From positions 1,798,001-1,862,000 of the forward strand of contig NZ_CP035632.1 in NCBI RefSeq assembly GCF_008807075.1: DNA of 64,000 nucleotides, written 5' to 3'. Source of the DNA: Synechococcus sp. RSCCF101 (lineage in GTDB: Bacteria; Cyanobacteriota; Cyanobacteriia; PCC-6307; Cyanobiaceae). This document shows positions 28,155-37,876 of this stretch, one piece after another (the stretch's first letter is position 1; every line of letters begins with the position of its first letter). Made by a program: the position numbers and the translations under genes. The notes under the pieces are model-generated. The model ran no database searches, was not told the origin of the DNA, and saw nothing but the letters and a program-made list of their open reading frames with translations.

Positions 28155-30979
28155 ATCTGGGGCTGGAACATGAACATCGAATAGATCACGTTGCGGCGCA
28201 TGTTGGTCATCATGTCGAGGAACATGTCGTAGCCCTCGTTCTTGTATTCGATCAGGGGATCCTTCTGGCCGTAGCCGCGCAGGCCCACCGATTCCCGCAG
28301 GGCATCCATGGCCTGGAGGTGCTCGCGCCAGAGGGTATCGATCTGCTGGAGGATGAAGAAGCGCTCCGCCTCCCGCATCAGGCCAGGCCGCATCTGATCG
28401 ATCTGGCTCTCCTTGAGGTCGTAGGCATTGCGCAACTGCTCCTGCAGGAAGGCCTTGAGCTCCTCCATGCTCAGACCCTGCACCTGCTCGGGCGTGAGAT
28501 CGGCCAGCAGCGACACGAACTGCTTCACCTTGCCCACCAGCTGAGTGAGATCCCACTCCTCGGGCGGCAGATCGGGATTCACGTAGGCCTCCACGATGTC
28601 GTCCATGGTGCGCTCGCCGTAGCCGATCACCTGCTTCTTGAGCTCGCGGCCATCCAGAACCCGCCGGCGCTCGGCGTACACGGCCTTGCGCTGGTTGTTC
28701 ATCACCTCGTCGTACTCGAACACCTGCTTGCGGATGTCGTAGTAGTAGGTCTCCACCTTCTTCTGGGCCCCCTCGAGCGAGCGGGTGAGCATGCCGGATT
28801 CGATCGGCATGTCCTCCTCCACCCGGAAGGCATTCATCAGACCGGCCACCCGCTCGCCACCGAAGATGCGCAGCAGGTTGTCCTCGAGGGATAGGAAGAA
28901 ACGGGTGCTGCCCGGGTCGCCCTGGCGGCCGGCACGGCCGCGCAGCTGGTTGTCGACCCGGCGCGATTCATGGCGCTCGGTGCCGATCACGTGCAGGCCG
29001 CCGGCCTCGCGCACCCGCTCCTCCTCCTGGGTCACCACCTCGTCGTATTCCTTCCTAACCGCGGCGATCTGCTCCCGCAGCCTGGCGATGTCCGGATCGT
29101 CGGTGGGGGCCTTCTCGGCCGCCTGGGCGATGCGGTCCTCCAGCTCGAGCACCGTGAGGCTGCGGTCGCCCCAGCTGCTCACCAGCTGCCGGGCCAGTTC
29201 GCCCAGTGCCTCATCGGTGTCGTCGCTGAGGGCGCAGGGATAGAGAGCACCGATGGCACGCGCCTCGCTCGGGGCGGTGCCGCCCTTGCCCTGACCGCCG
29301 GCCCCGCCCGCGGCGAAGCCGCCACCGCCCTGGTTGCTCCGCTGCAGCGGCACCGGCGGCCGGTGGCCGTCCTCCGGCCGCACCAGGCGGGGCAGCAGCA
29401 CCTCGCGCAGCTTGAGGCGGGCCATGTAGTCGCTGTTGCCGCCGAGGATGATGTCGGTGCCGCGGCCGGCCATGTTGGTGGCGATGGTCACGGCGCCGGC
29501 CCGGCCGGCCTGGGCCACGATCTCGGCCTCCCGCTCCACGTTCTCAGGTTTGGCGTTGAGCAGGTTGTGGGGGATGGATTGTTCGGCCAGCAGAGAGCTG
29601 AGCAGCTCCGATTTCTCCACGCTGGTGGTGCCCACCAGCACCGGACGGCCCGCGCGGTGCACCTCGGCCGTTTCGGCCGCCACAGCCCGCCATTTGGCGG
29701 TTTCACTCTTGTACACCTGATCCACCAGATCCTCACGGCGGCGGGTGCGGTTGGTGGGCACCACGGTGACCTGGAGCTTGTAGGTCTTCTCGAACTCCAC
29801 CTCTTCCGTCTTGGCGGTGCCGGTCATGCCCGCCAGACGCGGGTAGAGCAGGAAGAAGTTCTGATAGGTGATGCTGGCCAGGGTCTGGGTCTCGGGCTGG
29901 ATCGCCAGGCTCTCCTTGGCCTCGATGGCCTGGTGCTGGCCGTCGCTCCAGCGACGGCCGGGCATGACGCGACCGGTGAACTCATCCACGATCACGGCCT
30001 CGCCGCCGCGAACGATGTAGTTCACATCCTTGAGGAACAGCTCCTTGGCCTTGAGGGCGTTGGTGATGTAGTGGGCCCAGGGATCGGCCGGATCGAACAG
30101 ATCGCTCACCCCGAGCATCTGCTCGGCCCGGGCGTAACCCTCATCGGTGAGGGTCACATTGCGCTGCTTCTCATCGACTTCGTAATCGCCCTCGGGGTCG
30201 ACGCCGTCCTTGCCCATCTCGGCGGCCCGCTCCAGGGCGGCGGCGATGGCGGCGGCCTGCTGGTATTTCTCCTGGGGCCGCTCCACCTGGCCGGAGATGA
30301 TCAGGGGGGTGCGGGCCTCATCGATCAGGATCGAATCCACCTCGTCGATCACGCAGAAGTAGGGATCACGCTGCACCACCTCGGCCAGGTCGGTGGCCAT
30401 GTTGTCGCGCAGATAGTCGAAGCCCAGCTCGCTGTTGGTGGCGTAGGTGATGTCGCAGCCGTAGTTGCGGCGCCGCTCGGCCGGGCTCATCGACTGCTGG
30501 ATCAGCCCCACGGAGAGGCCGAGGAAGCGGTGCACCTGCCCCATCCACTCGGCGTCGCGGCGGGCCAAGTAGTCGTTCACCGTCACCACGTGCACGCCGC
30601 GGCCGGTGAGGGCATTGAGGTAGCTGGGGAGGGTGGCCACGAGGGTCTTGCCCTCGCCGGTCTTCATCTCGGCGATCTGGCCTTCGTGCAGCACCATGCC
30701 GCCCAGCAGCTGCACATCGAAGTGGCGCATGCCGAGCACACGGCGGCCTGCCTCCCGCACCACGGCAAAGGCTTCGGGAAGGAGCTCGTCGAGCAGATCG
30801 CGCTGCTTCTCCAGGCTGCCGGCCTTCTCCAGCTGCTCGCGGAAACCGGCGGTGCGGCGGCGCAGATCGTCGTCGGAGAGGGGTGCGATGTCCTCCTCGA
30901 GGATGTTGATGTCGGAAACGATCGGCTGGTAGCGCTTCAGCTTGCGGGCATTGGGATCACCCAGCAGCAGCTTGAGCAT
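28124..30979 (-). CDS. secA: Preprotein translocase ATPase SecA
   Basis: 951-residue motor of the Sec pathway, acting at both plasma and thylakoid membranes in cyanobacteria. Walker A is [10 protein letters not shown], Walker [16 protein letters not shown], and the helicase motif [25 protein letters not shown] is present ([19 protein letters not shown]). A Gly-rich low-complexity insert ([19 protein letters not shown]) precedes the [11 protein letters not shown] region. The usual C-terminal zinc motif is absent, as in other cyanobacteria. Start ATG at 30979. Confidence 0.97.
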   Translation of the reverse strand: MLKLLLGDPNARKLKRYQPIVSDINILEEDIAPLSDDDLRRRTAGFREQLEKAGSLEKQRDLLDELLPEAFAVVREAGRRVLGMRHFDVQLLGGMVLHEGQIAEMKTGEGKTLVATLPSYLNALTGRGVHVVTVNDYLARRDAEWMGQVHRFLGLSVGLIQQSMSPAERRRNYGCDITYATNSELGFDYLRDNMATDLAEVVQRDPYFCVIDEVDSILIDEARTPLIISGQVERPQEKYQQAAAIAAALERAAEMGKDGVDPEGDYEVDEKQRNVTLTDEGYARAEQMLGVSDLFDPADPWAHYITNALKAKELFLKDVNYIVRGGEAVIVDEFTGRVMPGRRWSDGQHQAIEAKESLAIQPETQTLASITYQNFFLLYPRLAGMTGTAKTEEVEFEKTYKLQVTVVPTNRTRRREDLVDQVYKSETAKWRAVAAETAEVHRAGRPVLVGTTSVEKSELLSSLLAEQSIPHNLLNAKPENVEREAEIVAQAGRAGAVTIATNMAGRGTDIILGGNSDYMARLKLREVLLPRLVRPEDGHRPPVPLQRSNQGGGGFAAGGAGGQGKGGTAPSEARAIGALYPCALSDDTDEALGELARQLVSSWGDRSLTVLELEDRIAQAAEKAPTDDPDIARLREQIAAVRKEYDEVVTQEEERVREAGGLHVIGTERHESRRVDNQLRGRAGRQGDPGSTRFFLSLEDNLLRIFGGERVAGLMNAFRVEEDMPIESGMLTRSLEGAQKKVETYYYDIRKQVFEYDEVMNNQRKAVYAERRRVLDGRELKKQVIGYGERTMDDIVEAYVNPDLPPEEWDLTQLVGKVKQFVSLLADLTPEQVQGLSMEELKAFLQEQLRNAYDLKESQIDQMRPGLMREAERFFILQQIDTLWREHLQAMDALRESVGLRGYGQKDPLIEYKNEGYDMFLDMMTNMRRNVIYSMFMFQPQIQPSSQPVTA

Positions 30980-31050
30980 GGAGAGGCGCCGTTCATCGTT
31001 CCGATCACCCTACCGAGGGTGTCCGGGGCCGCCGGCCGTGGAATCCGATC

Positions 31051-31593
31051 ATGAGAGCCGTTCATGGCCCTGAAACTCAGGTGCATCCGAGGCTGACCCC
31101 ACAGCCGGAACCCACCGCGGCGCCGACCATCCGCCTCCTGAGGCACGCGCCCGGAGCCCCCGGCCTGCGGTGGCTCGGGCTCGGGCCGGATCTCAGACCC
31201 ACACGGGGCCTGTGGAAGCTGCAGCGGTTGCTCGATCAACACAGCTTCTGGGCCGCCGGACGCAGCCGACCCCAGCTGCGGCGGCTGCTGGCGGGGAGCA
31301 CGGTGGCGGTGAGCGCCTGGCAGGGCAAACGGCTCGTGGGGTTCGGCCGGGCCAGCAGCGACGGCGTGTTCCGGGCCGTGCTCTGGGATGTGGTGGTGGC
31401 CACGGACCTGCAGGGGGTGGGGATCGGCCGCCGCCTGGTGGAAACGCTCCTGGAAACACCCGCTCTCAGCGGCTGCGAACGGGTGTACCTGATGACGACC
31501 AACAGCAGCGGCTTCTACCGGCAGCTGGGCTTTCGCAGCGCCGACAGCCAGCAGCTGCTGGTGCGCAAGCGTCAGTGGCTGGAACCCCGCTGA
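31051..31593 (+). CDS. GNAT-family N-acetyltransferase
   Basis: 180 residues. The acetyl-CoA binding motif A reads LQGVGIGRRLVETLL, preceded by the beta strand WDVVVAT, and the C-terminal motif YLMTTNSSGFYRQLGFRS is typical of GNAT enzymes. Substrate unknown. ATG 31051 is chosen; the first 25 residues are not conserved in appearance and a shorter start is possible. Its 3' end overlaps the convergent sulfotransferase-like gene by 22 bp. Confidence 0.85.
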   Translation: MRAVHGPETQVHPRLTPQPEPTAAPTIRLLRHAPGAPGLRWLGLGPDLRPTRGLWKLQRLLDQHSFWAAGRSRPQLRRLLAGSTVAVSAWQGKRLVGFGRASSDGVFRAVLWDVVVATDLQGVGIGRRLVETLLETPALSGCERVYLMTTNSSGFYRQLGFRSADSQQLLVRKRQWLEPR

Positions 31594-32534
31594 GCGGCCG
31601 CGGCCAGCGCCTCCACCAGGTGGGTGCCGTGGTGGCGGTCGACCCAGGCGTTGCTCTCCTGGTACGCCTCCAGGAAGGCGGAGGCCATTCCCGGCGGAGG
31701 CCTGAGCGGGGGGCCATCACAGAAGCGCTGCCCGATCAGAGCGATCGCCTGCTGCCGGGTCGCATTCACCCCACCGTTCACGAACAGGGGCATGGCTGTG
31801 TTGATCAGCCGCACCAGGGCCAGACCATCCGCATCCAGGGAGCGGTTGACGCGCGCAGGGACGGGTGTCGCGGCAGTGGCCAGCACGGGGAAGCCCGCCG
31901 TGCTGGCGAAATCGGCGATCACATCACCGTCGATCAGATGGCCGGCTCCATAGGTGCGGACCCGCAAGGCACCGGAGCCGAACACGGCCTCCCAGGGCGC
32001 CAGCAACCGCCGCGCATCCAGCTCGGGAGTGGGTGCGGGGCTGAAGGCCTCCGTCCGGCCCGACAGCACCTCCATGGAATGGCGGGCCAGAGCCAGCCCG
32101 ATCTGCTCGCGCAGGTAGATCACCAGCTGCACCGATCGGGCCCCCAGTCGCTGGAGCACGGCTGCCAGCCGAGCCACGGCCGCCCGATCCACCAGGCGGC
32201 TGGAGAGGTGTTCGGAACTCACGAGCACGGCCTGGGACTGCTGATCAGCGGCGAGCTCGGCCGCCACCACCTGTTCACAGACCCGCTGGGCCTCCGCGAG
32301 GCTCGCCTGGGCCGCCAGCTCGGGGTAGAGACAGGCCATGACCCGAGTCTCCCGGCACTCCTCGCGGAGCGCCAGAAACGGCAGCTTGCGCTGGTTGGCC
32401 CGCCCGAGGGAGCGGGGAAGCAGCACACCGGTGGCCAGAAGGGCATCCCGGCAGGCCACCAGCTGCTGCTGAAGAGCAGTGGAACCGGTCTTCTCCTGTC
32501 CCAGGTGCAGAACCCAGTGACGGGGGGGAATCAC
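31572..32534 (-). CDS. Sulfotransferase-like protein
   Basis: 320 residues. The N-terminal LHLGQEKTGSTALQQQL (about 9-25) is a PAPS-binding 5'-phosphosulfate loop of the KTGST type seen in bacterial carbohydrate sulfotransferases. The later part (VLVSSEHLSSRL, VQLVIYLREQIGLALARHSM) corresponds to the 3'-phosphate binding region with Arg and Ser. Rest of the protein is diverged. Start ATG/GTG at 32534 lies immediately next to the tRNA gene. Likely modifies a sugar, in line with the sulfotransferases at 41.6-46.1 kb. Confidence 0.68.
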   Translation of the reverse strand: MIPPRHWVLHLGQEKTGSTALQQQLVACRDALLATGVLLPRSLGRANQRKLPFLALREECRETRVMACLYPELAAQASLAEAQRVCEQVVAAELAADQQSQAVLVSSEHLSSRLVDRAAVARLAAVLQRLGARSVQLVIYLREQIGLALARHSMEVLSGRTEAFSPAPTPELDARRLLAPWEAVFGSGALRVRTYGAGHLIDGDVIADFASTAGFPVLATAATPVPARVNRSLDADGLALVRLINTAMPLFVNGGVNATRQQAIALIGQRFCDGPPLRPPPGMASAFLEAYQESNAWVDRHHGTHLVEALAAAAQRGSSH

Positions 32535-32535
32535 A

Positions 32536-32607
32536 AGCGGATGAAGAGATTCGAACTCTCGACCCTCTCCTTGGCAAGGAGATGCTCTACCACTGAGCTA
32601 CATCCGC
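32536..32607 (-). tRNA. tRNA-Gly (GCC)
   Basis: 72-nt cloverleaf on the minus strand. Acceptor arms GCGGATG (32601-32607) and CATCCGC (32537-32543) pair perfectly with a T discriminator. The D arm contains AGCTCAGTGGTAGAGC, the anticodon arm is CTCCTTGCCAAGGAG with anticodon GCC, and the T arm contains GAGAGTTCGAATCTC. No CCA is encoded. It sits just upstream of the sulfotransferase-like gene. Confidence 0.97.
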
Positions 32608-32792
32608 GGGAACCGGTGATCAGGGGCTGTGGGAACTCAGACCGACCCGATTCGGTGGTGTCGGCCGCAGGACTGCGCCGACCTCGTGAGATTGCCCTAT
32701 CGAGCCACCACTGGTCAATCACCTGCCTCGCTCCAGGCAAGCTGGGCCCTCCAGAGCTGCCTGCCTAAGCTCCCGCGAGGTTCGCCCCCGGC

Positions 32793-33548
32793 ATGAACAA
32801 CGCGCCGTCATTCCCCGATCTGCAGACGGTGCTGGGAAGCGACGGCCTCCGACTGGTGCGTCAGCAGGGGCTGTTGCGTCAGCTGGTGCAGCAGCTGGTC
32901 ATCGCGGGAGCGATCGAGGGCATCCAGCTCACGGACGACGAGGAGACCCAGGCACGGCAGGGCCTGCTGCAGGGTCGCGGACTGACCACGCCGGAGCAGT
33001 GGCGCCAGCATCTGGAACGCAGCGGCTTGAGCGAGGAGGAGGCCACCACCCTGCTGCTGCGACCCGTCCTGGTGGCTCGGGCCGCCCAGGAGCGCTTCGG
33101 AGCGAAGGCGGAAGCCCGCTTCCTGGCCCGCAAGAACCAGCTCGACCGGGTGGTCTACAGCCTGCTGCGCCTCAAGGATCCCTTTCTGGCGCAGGAGCTC
33201 TACCTGCAGATCGAATCCGGAGAGGCCAACTTCGCTGATCTGGCGGCCCACCATTCCCAGGGCAGTGAGCGCAACACGAACGGCATCGTCGGCCCGGTGG
33301 CCCTGACCCAGGCGCATCCGACCCTCGCCGAGAAGCTGCGCACCTGCGAGCAGGGCACCCTCCTGGAACCGTTTCCCGTGGCGGACTGGTGGCTGGTGGT
33401 GCGACTGGAGCGCTACGCCCCGGCCAGCTTCACCCCCGCGATCGCCCAGCAGATGGGCCAGGAGCTGTTCGAGGAGTGGGTGAATGAGGAAACCACCCGT
33501 ACATTGAGCGCTCTCGTGGCGGCCACCCCACCCAGCCCATCGGAATGA
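32793..33548 (+). CDS. Parvulin-type peptidyl-prolyl isomerase/chaperone-like protein
   Basis: 251 residues. An N-terminal helical SurA-like part (about 1-120) is followed by a parvulin-like domain (YLQIESGEANFADLAAHHS, GSERNTNGIVGPVAL, HPTLAEKLRTCEQGTLLEPF). There is no signal peptide, so it should act in the cytoplasm. Its stop overlaps the ATG of the type I ABC exporter, an arrangement that suggests it assists folding control of the secreted substrate. Confidence 0.83.
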   Translation: MNNAPSFPDLQTVLGSDGLRLVRQQGLLRQLVQQLVIAGAIEGIQLTDDEETQARQGLLQGRGLTTPEQWRQHLERSGLSEEEATTLLLRPVLVARAAQERFGAKAEARFLARKNQLDRVVYSLLRLKDPFLAQELYLQIESGEANFADLAAHHSQGSERNTNGIVGPVALTQAHPTLAEKLRTCEQGTLLEPFPVADWWLVVRLERYAPASFTPAIAQQMGQELFEEWVNEETTRTLSALVAATPPSPSE

Positions 33549-36499
33549 CCCAGTCCCCCACCATTCCACTGCGGCAGCATCCCGCCTTCAGCGGTCTCGG
33601 CGAGGCCCCGCTCCAGCGCCTGGAGGCCGAGGCCTCGCTGCAGCGCTTTCAGCTGGGCCAGCAGCTTGTGGACGGCCGCAGCATCCCCGGGCGCATCCTG
33701 CTGGTGCTGGAGGGCCAGGCCCGGCTCGTGGGCCGAGACCGGGGGCGACTCACCACCATCGGCAAGTTCGGTCCGGGAAGCCTGCTCGGGGCGGCCAGCC
33801 TGCTGAGGGGCGGGGCCTGCGAGCACATCACGGCGGCGTCACCGTTGCTGGCGGCCGCCATCCCCGACGCTCTCTGGGCCGATCTCTACCGCACCGAAGC
33901 GCCGTTCTGGGAGTGGTGCAACCAGCAGCTCTGGCCCCAGGAGGTGGCAGCGCTGCTGGAGGCCGTTGTGGGCCGCTCCCCCCGCAGCGATGGCTCGGCG
34001 CTGCGGCATGTGCGAGAGGCCATCACCAGCGCGGCACTCATTCCCTGCAGCGCCGAGGCGGTCAGCGCGGCCGGGACCGACGGACGGCGGGTGCTGATGG
34101 CGTCCTGCTGGGAGGGGCTTGACCCCGGTCAGCCCGTGAGTCCGACAGGGCTGCCGCAACGCTCCGGCCCCTTCGCGACCCGCCTGATCAGCCTGCCCGA
34201 GGCCCTGCTGGAGCGGATCGAGGGCGAGGAGGAACCCGAAGGCGAACCCGAACCCACGGGCCCAGGCGACAGCGGCGAGGCCCCGCTGGTACAGGAGTCG
34301 GCCGGCGAGCTGCTGCCGCCGGTGAGCCGCTTCAGCCCCGAGCGGAATGCCATCACGGATCTCAAGGTGATCCGCGGCAGGGGTCCGCTTCAGGAGACCC
34401 TCGCCTGCCTTCAGATGCTGGCCCAGCTGATGAAGCTGCCCTTCCGGCGTGACGCCATCGAGAAGGTGGTGCAGGACCAGCTCCGCCGGGGCCAGACGCC
34501 GACCCTGCAATCGATCGGCCAGTTGACCGCCGGCCTCGGCCTGCATGTGATGACCGGCAAGGTGCCGGCCCAGCTCGGCACCCGCCTGCAGGTGCCGTCG
34601 CTGCTGCCCTGGAAGGGAGGGTTCGCCCTGGTGGTGAGCAGCCATCAGAACAGCCTCACCCTGGCCTCGCCGCGGGAGGGGCTCGTGACCCTCCGGCCCG
34701 CTCAGCTGGCGGAGGCCTTCCCCGACGGCATCGAGCTGCTCCTTGTGGACCGCTCCAATGCCACGCCGGACCAGGCCTTCGGGCCGGGATGGTTCTGGCC
34801 GGCCCTGAAGCGCTACCGGGGCGTGCTGATCCAGGTGCTCACCGCCAGTTTCGTGGTGCAGCTCTTCACCCTGGCCAACCCGCTGCTGATCCAGGTGATC
34901 ATCGACAAGGTGATCAGCCAGCGCAGCCTTGACACGCTGCAGGTGCTGGGCATCGCCCTAGTGGCAGTGACCCTTCTCGAAGGCGTGCTCGGAAGCCTGC
35001 GCACCTTCCTGTTCACGGAAACCACCAACCGCATCGACCAGCGGCTGGGAGCCGAGGTGATCGATCACCTGCTGCGTCTGCCGCTCAACTACTTCGACAA
35101 GCGGCCCGTGGGGGAGCTGGGCACACGGGTGGCGGAGCTGGAGAAGATCCGCAACTTCCTCACCGGCCAGGCGCTCACCACGATCCTCGATGCCGCCTTC
35201 TCGGTGATCTACATCGTGGTGATGGCGCTCTACAGCTGGATCCTGACCATCGTGGCCCTGGTGGTGCTGCCGATTCAGATCGGCCTCACCCTGCTGGGTG
35301 CTCCGCTGTTCCGCCGCCAGTTCCGCCAGGCCGCCGAGGAGAACGCCCGCACCCAGAGCCATCTGGTGGAGGTGCTCACCGGCATCCAGACGGTGAAGGC
35401 CCAGAACGTGGAGATGGTGAGCCGCTGGAAGTGGCAGGAGCGCTACGCGCGCTACATCTCACGCACATTCGAGAAAACGATCACCGGCACCGCCCTCAAC
35501 CAGACGAGCCAGGTGCTCCAGAAGATCTCCCAGCTCCTGGTGCTCTGGGTCGGTGCCGCCATGGTGCTCGACGGCAAGCTCACACTCGGTCAGCTCATCG
35601 CCTTCCGCATCATCAGCGGCTACGTGACCCAGCCCCTGCTTCGCCTCTCGGGCATCTGGCAGAGCATCCAGGAGCTGCGGGTCTCGTTCGAGCGCCTGGC
35701 CGATGTGATCGACACACCGCAGGAGTCCGGCGAAACCGACCAGAGCAAGATTCCTCTGCCCCCCGTGAGCGGGCACGTGAGCTTCGAGAACGTGAGCTTC
35801 AGCTTCCAGCTGGGTCAGCCGGACGTGCTGCGTCACGTTTCCCTCGATGTGGCCCCGGGCACCTTCGTGGGGGTGGTGGGCCAGAGCGGCAGCGGCAAGA
35901 GCACCCTGATGAAACTGCTGCCGCGGCTCTACGACCCGCGTGAGGGCCGGGTGCTGCTCGATGGCTACGACATCGACAAGGTGGAGCTCTACTCGCTGCG
36001 CCGCCAGATCGGCATCGTGCCGCAGGACCCGCTGCTGTTCACCGGAACCGTGTCCGAGAACATCGCCCTCACCAATCCGGAGGCCGGCAGCGAGGAGATC
36101 ATCGCGGCCGCCCGCACGGCCTGCGCCCACGACTTCATCATGGAGCTGCCGAGCGGCTACAGCACCCAGGTGGGCGAACGGGGCGCCAATCTCAGCGGGG
36201 GCCAGCGTCAGCGCATCGCCATCGCCCGCACCCTGCTGGGTCGCCCCAAGCTGCTGGTGATGGATGAGGCCACGAGCGCGCTCGACTACGACACCGAACG
36301 CCGGGTCTGCGACAACCTGCTCGACAGCCTGCACGACTGCACCGTGTTCTTCATCACCCACCGGTTGTCGACCATCCGGCGGGCCAATCTGATCGTGATG
36401 CTCGATCAGGGCGCCGTGGTGGAAAGCGGCAGCCACGATGAGCTGATCGCCCGCAAGGGCCGCTATTTCGCCCTGTTCCGCCAGCAGGAGGTGTCGTGA
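33545..36499 (+). CDS. Type I secretion ABC exporter with N-terminal cNMP-binding-like and C39-like domains
   Basis: 984 residues. About 1-130 resembles a cyclic-nucleotide-binding fold (ILLVLEGQARLVGRDRGRL, GPGSLLGAASLLRGG). About 275-400 resembles a C39-like peptidase domain without an evident catalytic Cys-His pair. Membrane segments span about 425-700, and the nucleotide-binding domain has Walker A GQSGSGKSTLMK, signature LSGGQRQRIAIARTLLG and Walker B LLVMDEATSALD. This is the HlyB/LapB type. It overlaps the genes on both sides (ATGA overlaps), forming a parvulin-HlyB-HlyD operon directly upstream of an RTX protein gene. Confidence 0.94.
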   Translation: MTQSPTIPLRQHPAFSGLGEAPLQRLEAEASLQRFQLGQQLVDGRSIPGRILLVLEGQARLVGRDRGRLTTIGKFGPGSLLGAASLLRGGACEHITAASPLLAAAIPDALWADLYRTEAPFWEWCNQQLWPQEVAALLEAVVGRSPRSDGSALRHVREAITSAALIPCSAEAVSAAGTDGRRVLMASCWEGLDPGQPVSPTGLPQRSGPFATRLISLPEALLERIEGEEEPEGEPEPTGPGDSGEAPLVQESAGELLPPVSRFSPERNAITDLKVIRGRGPLQETLACLQMLAQLMKLPFRRDAIEKVVQDQLRRGQTPTLQSIGQLTAGLGLHVMTGKVPAQLGTRLQVPSLLPWKGGFALVVSSHQNSLTLASPREGLVTLRPAQLAEAFPDGIELLLVDRSNATPDQAFGPGWFWPALKRYRGVLIQVLTASFVVQLFTLANPLLIQVIIDKVISQRSLDTLQVLGIALVAVTLLEGVLGSLRTFLFTETTNRIDQRLGAEVIDHLLRLPLNYFDKRPVGELGTRVAELEKIRNFLTGQALTTILDAAFSVIYIVVMALYSWILTIVALVVLPIQIGLTLLGAPLFRRQFRQAAEENARTQSHLVEVLTGIQTVKAQNVEMVSRWKWQERYARYISRTFEKTITGTALNQTSQVLQKISQLLVLWVGAAMVLDGKLTLGQLIAFRIISGYVTQPLLRLSGIWQSIQELRVSFERLADVIDTPQESGETDQSKIPLPPVSGHVSFENVSFSFQLGQPDVLRHVSLDVAPGTFVGVVGQSGSGKSTLMKLLPRLYDPREGRVLLDGYDIDKVELYSLRRQIGIVPQDPLLFTGTVSENIALTNPEAGSEEIIAAARTACAHDFIMELPSGYSTQVGERGANLSGGQRQRIAIARTLLGRPKLLVMDEATSALDYDTERRVCDNLLDSLHDCTVFFITHRLSTIRRANLIVMLDQGAVVESGSHDELIARKGRYFALFRQQEVS

Positions 36500-37650
36500 T
36501 GATCCGCCGCAGCGATTCCGCCCAGGCTCCGGCCGAGGCGAGTGTGAGCACCCATCACGACGAGAGCCTGCTGCAGCAGAGCCGGCTCTGGATGCGCACG
36601 GTCACCTGGAGCCTGGTGGCCACCACCGCCTTCGGCGTGGGCTGGCTCGCCCTGGCCAAAACCGAGGAAATCGTGGTGGCCCCGGGCAAGCTGGAGCCGA
36701 TCGACACCGTGCAGGACATCACCCTGCCGGTGGGTGGCGTGGCCCAGAAGATCCTCGTGCGGGACGGCGACCAGGTGAGCCAGGGCCAGGTGCTGATCCA
36801 GCTCGACAACGAGGCCAGCGAGGAGCGGCGCAAGGCCCTGGAGCGGAACATCACCCTCAAGACCAATGAACTCGCCCTCAAACAGGAGGAGCTGCGCCGT
36901 TATCTGGAGCTCAACCAGGAGGAGGTACGGATGCTGGAGAAGAATCTCACCCTCGATCAGGAGATTCTGAGCCGGCTCGAGACCCTGGCCCGTGAGGGCG
37001 CGTCAGCCGAACTCCAGTACCTGCAGCAGCAGAACCAGGTGCAGGAGACCCAGGGCCGCCTGATGCAGAGCCGGGTCGACCGGCTGCGCCAGACGGCGAT
37101 CCTCAACCAGGCCATGAAGCAGCTCAACACCGAGCTCACCGACCTGCGGGGACAACTGGCGGAGACCAACGTGACCCTGCGCTACCAGGCCCTGCGCTCT
37201 CCCGTGGACGGCGTGGTGTTCGACCTGCGGCCGACCGGAATCGGCTACGCCGCTCAGACCACCGAGACGGTGATGAAGGTGGTGCCCTTCGGCGCCCTGG
37301 AGGCGCGGGTGGAGGTGCCGAGCAATCAGATCGGCTTCGTGCGCACCGGCATGCCGGCCGACATCAGCATCGACTCCTTCCCCGCCAGCGATTTCGGCGT
37401 GCTGGAGGGCACCGTGACCCGCATCGGCTCCGATGCCCTGCCGCCCGATCCCCAGACGGGCCGTCAGGAGCCCCGCTTCCCCACCACGATCGAACTGGCC
37501 AGCCAGCAACTCAAGCTCAGGAGCGGCACGCAGCTGCCGCTTCAGGTGGGCATGAGTCTCACCGCGAATATCAAGCTGCGCAAAGTGAGCTACCTGCAGT
37601 TGCTGCTCAGCAACTTCAAGGACAAGGCCGACTCCCTGCGCCAGCTCTGA
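36499..37650 (+). CDS. HlyD-family membrane fusion protein of type I secretion
   Basis: 383 residues. One N-terminal membrane helix (about 32-52) is followed by a lipoyl-like half (PGKLEPIDTVQDITLPVGGV), a long coiled coil (about 85-215, rich in Glu, Leu and Gln) and a C-terminal beta-barrel (LRSPVDGVVFDLRP, VEVPSNQIGFVRTGMPADIS). It bridges the ABC exporter to a TolC-type channel, which is not in this window. The ATG at 36499 overlaps the exporter stop; a GTG one codon upstream is an alternative. Confidence 0.94.
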   Translation: MIRRSDSAQAPAEASVSTHHDESLLQQSRLWMRTVTWSLVATTAFGVGWLALAKTEEIVVAPGKLEPIDTVQDITLPVGGVAQKILVRDGDQVSQGQVLIQLDNEASEERRKALERNITLKTNELALKQEELRRYLELNQEEVRMLEKNLTLDQEILSRLETLAREGASAELQYLQQQNQVQETQGRLMQSRVDRLRQTAILNQAMKQLNTELTDLRGQLAETNVTLRYQALRSPVDGVVFDLRPTGIGYAAQTTETVMKVVPFGALEARVEVPSNQIGFVRTGMPADISIDSFPASDFGVLEGTVTRIGSDALPPDPQTGRQEPRFPTTIELASQQLKLRSGTQLPLQVGMSLTANIKLRKVSYLQLLLSNFKDKADSLRQL

Positions 37651-37818
37651 AGCAAAACGCCTCGGTCATGCCACTTCAAGCCAGAGCGGGAATGGCTGTG
37701 CAGGTCGCGGAATTGGCCTCGAAGGAGGGGCCAGAAGCATGTCTATGACTACCTTTTCATGGGTATAGCGGATCTCCGTCGAGGTCGTCAGCGATTACCC
37801 ATTTGCAAAGTGTGAAGG

Positions 37819-37848
37819 TTGACTGCGGTTCGCCCGAACACCTAGCAT
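37819..37848 (+). promoter_or_regulatory. Sigma70-type promoter of the RTX gene
   Basis: A -35 box TTGACT at 37819-37824 and a -10 box TAGCAT at 37843-37848 are 18 bp apart, about 30 bp upstream of the start codon. They lie in a 226-bp region that is visibly richer in A and T than the rest of the window. A Shine-Dalgarno AGGA sits just before the start, which is rare here and suggests strong expression. The rest of the region holds nothing else I could recognise. Confidence 0.6.
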
Positions 37849-37876
37849 AACCACGACTCCCCTTCATCCAGGAACC

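Noticed and set aside
30500-30979. Long frames on the plus strand opposite secA, running through most of the gene
   Set aside because: High G+C keeps antisense frames open; they show no conserved motifs while SecA on the minus strand does. The same applies to antisense frames in mutS, ugd, hisS and the oxidase gene.
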